Source: an uncultured Eubacteriaceae bacterium (GTDB taxonomy: Bacteria; Bacillota; Clostridia; Eubacteriales; Eubacteriaceae). Taken from it: a stretch of DNA of 16,025 nucleotides. The stretch covers positions 1 to 16,025 of the forward strand of contig CANRHG010000025.1 of assembly GCA_947630385.1 (NCBI GenBank), written 5' to 3'. The notes beneath the pieces were generated by a model that made no database searches, was not told the origin of the DNA, and saw only the letters and a list, made by a program, of their open reading frames with translations. This document shows positions 14,831-16,025 of this stretch, in pieces (position 1 is the first letter of the stretch; each line of letters opens with the position of its first letter). Both the position numbers and the translations under genes were made by a program.

Positions 14831-15928
14831 ATGTCACGAATTTCTGTAACTTTTTCAGAATTAATTTCTGCCGGAGAAAATCTAAATTTAATAAAATCTA
14901 AACTTAACCAGATAAGCTCCGAATTTCAATCTACTATAAAGGACTTAGATTGGGATATAAAATGCGAAAATAACATTAATAACACAGCTAATCAACTATC
15001 TAATAAATTAGATAATTTCAAAAATGCATTAGGATCTTATCAGCAGTTTCTCTCAGAAGCTCATAAACAGTATACAGAATTAGATAATCAAAATGTCAGT
15101 ATTTCTATTGAAAAAAATGGAGGAAAAAGTTCTATATTTGGGGCTATTTCCTCATTTTTTAACAATAAAATGATAGGTACTTTATTAGCTGGTTCTGGAT
15201 ACATAGGTACAATGTATGGTCTAATTAGAAATATTTTAAATGGGGATTCTTGGGCTGACTTAGCAAAAAATGGTTTAAATGTTTATGATTTTTTAAATAA
15301 TGCCTCTAAAGAATTAAATAACTATAAAAAAATTGGAAATGCTGTTGGAAGTAAAAAATCTTTCGTTTGGTGGTTAAAAAATGCTATTGGATTAAAACCA
15401 CTTGGAAGAGCCTCTTCTGCTACAAATATAGGGACTCGTTTCAGAAATAATTTATTCAACAAAACATCTCCATTTTATCAAGATTTTCAAAATACAATAA
15501 AAAGTCTAAAGGGCCAAAACGGTGCAGCAAAGGCTGCGGCATCCTGGGCTCCAGCTATTATTTCTGGGGTAACTAATGGTTTTAGTAATTATGACGAGTA
15601 TAAAAGCGGAAAAATTAGTGGTCAGAGAGCTATAGCAGAATGGGCTACTGAAACTGCTGTTGATGTAGGCTTGACATATGTAGCCGGAACTATTGCCGGT
15701 GCTGCAGTTACCACTGCTTTAGGTACAGTAGCAGCTCCTGGTATAGCAGTAGTTGCTATTACGGGTGGTTTAGGTTATTTAGCTAATTTAGGTATTGAAA
15801 AATTAACTGGGAAAACAGCTACAGAATGGGTATCCGATAATATACTTGATGGCATTGAAGCAGGAGCTAAAAAAGTTGGTAATGCTTTTTCAAATTTTGG
15901 TAAAGCTGTAGCTTCATGGTTTTCCTAA
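14831..15928 (+). CDS. Probable T7SS effector: WXG/LXG-like N-terminus, glycine-zipper C-terminus
   Basis: In this 365-residue protein, residues 1-95 are two helices around a turn with D-W41-D, an ESX/LXG-like targeting region. Residues 96-190 are a linker with hydrophobic stretches (I-G-T-L-L-A-G-S-G-Y-I-G-T near 115-127) and Trp-rich W-W-L-K near 180. Residues 235-321 carry a domain like those of membrane-acting LXG toxins: S-G-Q-R-A-I-A-E-W-A-T-E-T-A-V-D-V-G, then a Gly/Ala hydrophobic run at 280-321 with G-x3-G spacing (G286, G290). An amphipathic tail ends A-S-W-F-S. TelE and TspA type toxins with such zippers are known to disrupt membranes. I infer pore or membrane activity. It is the last gene in the window; no immunity gene is seen before the edge. 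No Shine-Dalgarno. Confidence 0.75.
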   Translation: MSRISVTFSELISAGENLNLIKSKLNQISSEFQSTIKDLDWDIKCENNINNTANQLSNKLDNFKNALGSYQQFLSEAHKQYTELDNQNVSISIEKNGGKSSIFGAISSFFNNKMIGTLLAGSGYIGTMYGLIRNILNGDSWADLAKNGLNVYDFLNNASKELNNYKKIGNAVGSKKSFVWWLKNAIGLKPLGRASSATNIGTRFRNNLFNKTSPFYQDFQNTIKSLKGQNGAAKAAASWAPAIISGVTNGFSNYDEYKSGKISGQRAIAEWATETAVDVGLTYVAGTIAGAAVTTALGTVAAPGIAVVAITGGLGYLANLGIEKLTGKTATEWVSDNILDGIEAGAKKVGNAFSNFGKAVASWFS

Positions 15929-16025
15929 TATTATATTAATATTAAATATGATAGCATGGCCAAAAAACTAAAATTTTAGATTTTCATAAATTATCCGACT
16001 AAGCCGACGAGAAGGTTAAAATTAA
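15929..16025 (+). other. AT-rich tail after the effector, no gene seen
   Basis: This holds a 12-base palindrome (CTAAAATTTTAG at 15968-15979) and a short GC-rich stretch at 15994-16014 that contrasts with the island. No GC-stem terminator and no credible open frame are visible on either strand. The operon may continue past the edge, or the island's right boundary may be near. Confidence 0.4.

Noticed and set aside
15966..15985. Palindrome CTAAAATTTTAG as a terminator
   Set aside because: The stem is almost all A-T and no proper T-tract follows; too weak to call.
1..16025. CRISPR array, tRNA, rRNA, transposase or integrase
   Set aside because: No regularly spaced repeats, no tRNA cloverleaf and no recombinase motifs were found by reading the window.

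Overview
The window joins two very different pieces of DNA. Bases 1 to about 6285 are relatively GC-rich (roughly half G+C by eye) with C-ending codons. This part carries the core of a butyrate pathway: the 3' end of hbd, then bcd, etfB, etfA, a 4-hydroxybutyrate/butyryl-CoA:acetate-type CoA-transferase and an AlkA-like DNA glycosylase. From about 6285 to 15928 the DNA is strongly AT-rich (about 30% G+C by eye) with A/T-ending codons. It carries one compact type VII secretion (T7SSb-like) operon. The gene content points to an anaerobic, butyrate-forming Bacillota (Firmicutes), perhaps a Clostridia/Tissierellia relative; the species cannot be told from the sequence.

Layout of the left part: hbd (partial, 1-239), terminator, bcd (283-1428), etfB (1440-2228), etfA with a TTG start (2242-3255), terminator, CoA-transferase (3288-4775), terminator, alkA-like glycosylase (4823-5491). 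Hbd, Bcd and EtfAB convert acetoacetyl-CoA toward butyryl-CoA. Bcd-EtfAB couples crotonyl-CoA reduction to ferredoxin reduction, and the CoA-transferase releases butyrate. Bases 5488-6288 are gene debris: a forward pseudogene that overlapped the alkA stop, a hairpin terminator, and a minus-strand relic. Both relics keep the GC-rich codon style of the host.

Layout of the right part: a candidate promoter near 6353, a 156-aa protein of unknown function, a zinc-ribbon/TPR-like protein, an SPFH (YdjI-like) protein with three C-terminal zinc ribbons, the EssC/FtsK-type motor ATPase (1528 aa), an EsaB/YukD ubiquitin-like protein, three WXG100-type proteins whose turn motif drifts from WQG to YKG to MKG, and a 365-aa WXG/LXG-like protein with a glycine-zipper hydrophobic C-terminus that looks like a membrane-acting effector. 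From 7057 to 15928 the gaps are 2-20 bases or a 4-base overlap, so this is one transcription unit.

What stands out is the make-up of this secretion operon. It has motor, ubiquitin-like protein, substrates and a probable effector, but no EsaA, EssA or EssB in the window. In front of the motor sit SPFH and zinc-ribbon proteins, which in Bacillus are tied to membrane-stress protection. The island appears to have landed in decayed host sequence. Its right boundary, any immunity gene and any missing T7SS components would lie beyond the right edge.
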